14,322 nt of DNA from Chloroflexota bacterium (GTDB lineage: Bacteria; Chloroflexota; Anaerolineae; Anaerolineales; Anaerolineaceae), in assembly GCA_012797215.1 (NCBI GenBank), contig JAAZPN010000064.1:1-14322 (forward strand), given 5' to 3'. The position numbers were made by a program, and so were the translations under genes. This document shows positions 13,818-14,322 of this stretch, piece after piece. The number at the start of each line of letters is the position of its first letter. Positions within the stretch are counted from its first letter, which is position 1. Below the pieces are notes generated by a model. That model made no database searches, was not told the DNA's origin, and saw nothing but the letters and a program-made list of their open reading frames with translations.

Positions 13818-14322
13818 ATGCGATACTTTATCTGGACTGAAGGCTGTCAAATGAACGCAGCCGACTCGCGCCGACTGGCGCGTTCACTTGAAAATCTGGG
13901 CTACGAACCTTGCGCGAAGATTGATGACGCGGATGTGATTGTGCTCAACACCTGCGTTGTTCGCCAGAGCGCGGAAGATAAGGCCATCGGTCGCCTAAGC
14001 TCATTAAAATCCCTCAAACGTGAGAAGCCGCAGCTTATCATCAACCTGATGGGCTGCCTGGTGGGCGTGCACGGTAACCCTGCGCTGCAAAAGCGATTCC
14101 CCTGGGTAGATGTTTTTTCTGCGCCATCCGACCCACAGCCCCTGCTGGACTTCCTCACGAATCGCCAGCAGGCTGACCAGGCTGAAAAATGGCGCCAAAA
14201 TATTGACAGCATGCTGGATGATGAATTTGGGGTTGCGGTCCCGGGCGAACAGCGGGCAGTCTCCGAAAATCTGCCAGTGGTGCTTGGCTGCTCGCACGCC
14301 TGCGCATACTGCGTAATCCCCC
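13818..14322 (+). CDS. miaB: tRNA-2-methylthio-N6-dimethylallyladenosine synthase (partial, 3' end outside window)
   Basis: MiaB is a radical-SAM enzyme that adds a methylthio group to i6A37 of tRNAs reading UNN codons. The window holds the N-terminal UPF0004 domain and the start of the radical-SAM domain (168 complete codons). The three cysteines that bind the auxiliary cluster are C10 (TEGCQMN), C46 (LNTCVVR) and C80 (LMGC). The radical-SAM motif C158-x3-C162-x2-C165 (CSHACAYC) is complete just before the window ends. The GCQMN form of the first motif points to MiaB and not to RimO or MtaB. No clear ribosome site precedes the ATG; see the -10 box just in front of it. The gene continues to the right. 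Confidence 0.93.
   Translation, partial: MRYFIWTEGCQMNAADSRRLARSLENLGYEPCAKIDDADVIVLNTCVVRQSAEDKAIGRLSSLKSLKREKPQLIINLMGCLVGVHGNPALQKRFPWVDVFSAPSDPQPLLDFLTNRQQADQAEKWRQNIDSMLDDEFGVAVPGEQRAVSENLPVVLGCSHACAYCVIP

Noticed and set aside
1..14322. In-frame UGA selenoprotein near the tRNA-Sec
   Set aside because: Every gene I recognised is full length (or cut only by the window edge) without needing a UGA read-through, and I saw no truncated pair of frames separated by a TGA.
1..14322. CRISPR array, insertion sequence, integrase or tRNA-associated island
   Set aside because: No regularly spaced repeats, transposase motifs, terminal repeats or duplicated tRNA 3' ends were seen. The selC 3' end is not repeated elsewhere in the window as far as I can tell by eye.

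Overview
The window is ordinary-looking bacterial chromosome of moderate GC, with a gene on one strand or the other almost throughout. I infer a member of the Chloroflexota (Anaerolineae-like). The grounds are the Ser/Thr/Pro-rich linker after the lipobox of the solute-binding protein, the methyltransferase-glycosyltransferase fusion, and the anchored M30/M6-like peptidase with a jelly-roll tail. No 16S or ribosomal marker is present, so this is a judgement, not a measurement. I see no insertion sequence, phage gene, CRISPR array, integrase or toxin-antitoxin pair.

Layout from left to right. (1) 1-1425, minus: a methyltransferase fused to a family 2 glycosyltransferase, running off the left edge. 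(2) 1535-3521, minus: a compact unit of selenocysteine tRNA (3428-3521), a solute-binding lipoprotein that starts 24 nt after the tRNA, and RNase HI overlapping the lipoprotein by 11 nt. A TTGACA/TATCCT promoter sits directly in front of the tRNA. (3) 3665-5116, plus: a GH13 alpha-glucan hydrolase divergent from that unit, ended by a strong bidirectional hairpin. (4) 5176-5799, minus: a PAP2 membrane phosphatase. Divergent from it is a HAD-family sugar-phosphatase/phosphomutase-like enzyme at 5964-6641. (5) 6638-8031, minus: guanylate kinase followed by a rhomboid protease, with overlapping stop and start codons. (6) 8315-8986, plus: a cysteine-containing flavodoxin-fold protein. Convergent to it is an uncharacterised membrane-anchored HExxH protein (8994-10286). 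(7) 10387-11226, plus: a DinB-like four-helix protein and a DUF1801 protein. (8) 11316-13343, plus: a membrane-anchored M30/M6-like metallopeptidase. (9) 13394-13723, minus: a STAS-domain protein. Divergent from it is miaB (13818 onward), which runs off the right edge.

The genes do not form one pathway. The most informative element is the selenocysteine tRNA. It shows that this genome probably decodes UGA as Sec. It also shows that the long reading frame of the lipoprotein must not be started at its most upstream codon, which lies inside the tRNA. A second theme is envelope proteolysis: two unrelated anchored zinc-peptidase-like proteins and a rhomboid lie within about 7 kb. A third is a recurrent TGTATAAT -10 box upstream of plus-strand genes, in at least one case (miaB) so close to the start codon that the mRNA may be leaderless.

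I found no clear evidence of a new multi-gene system. The best candidates for follow-up are the tRNA-Sec/lipoprotein/rnhA transcription unit and the uncharacterised HExxH protein.
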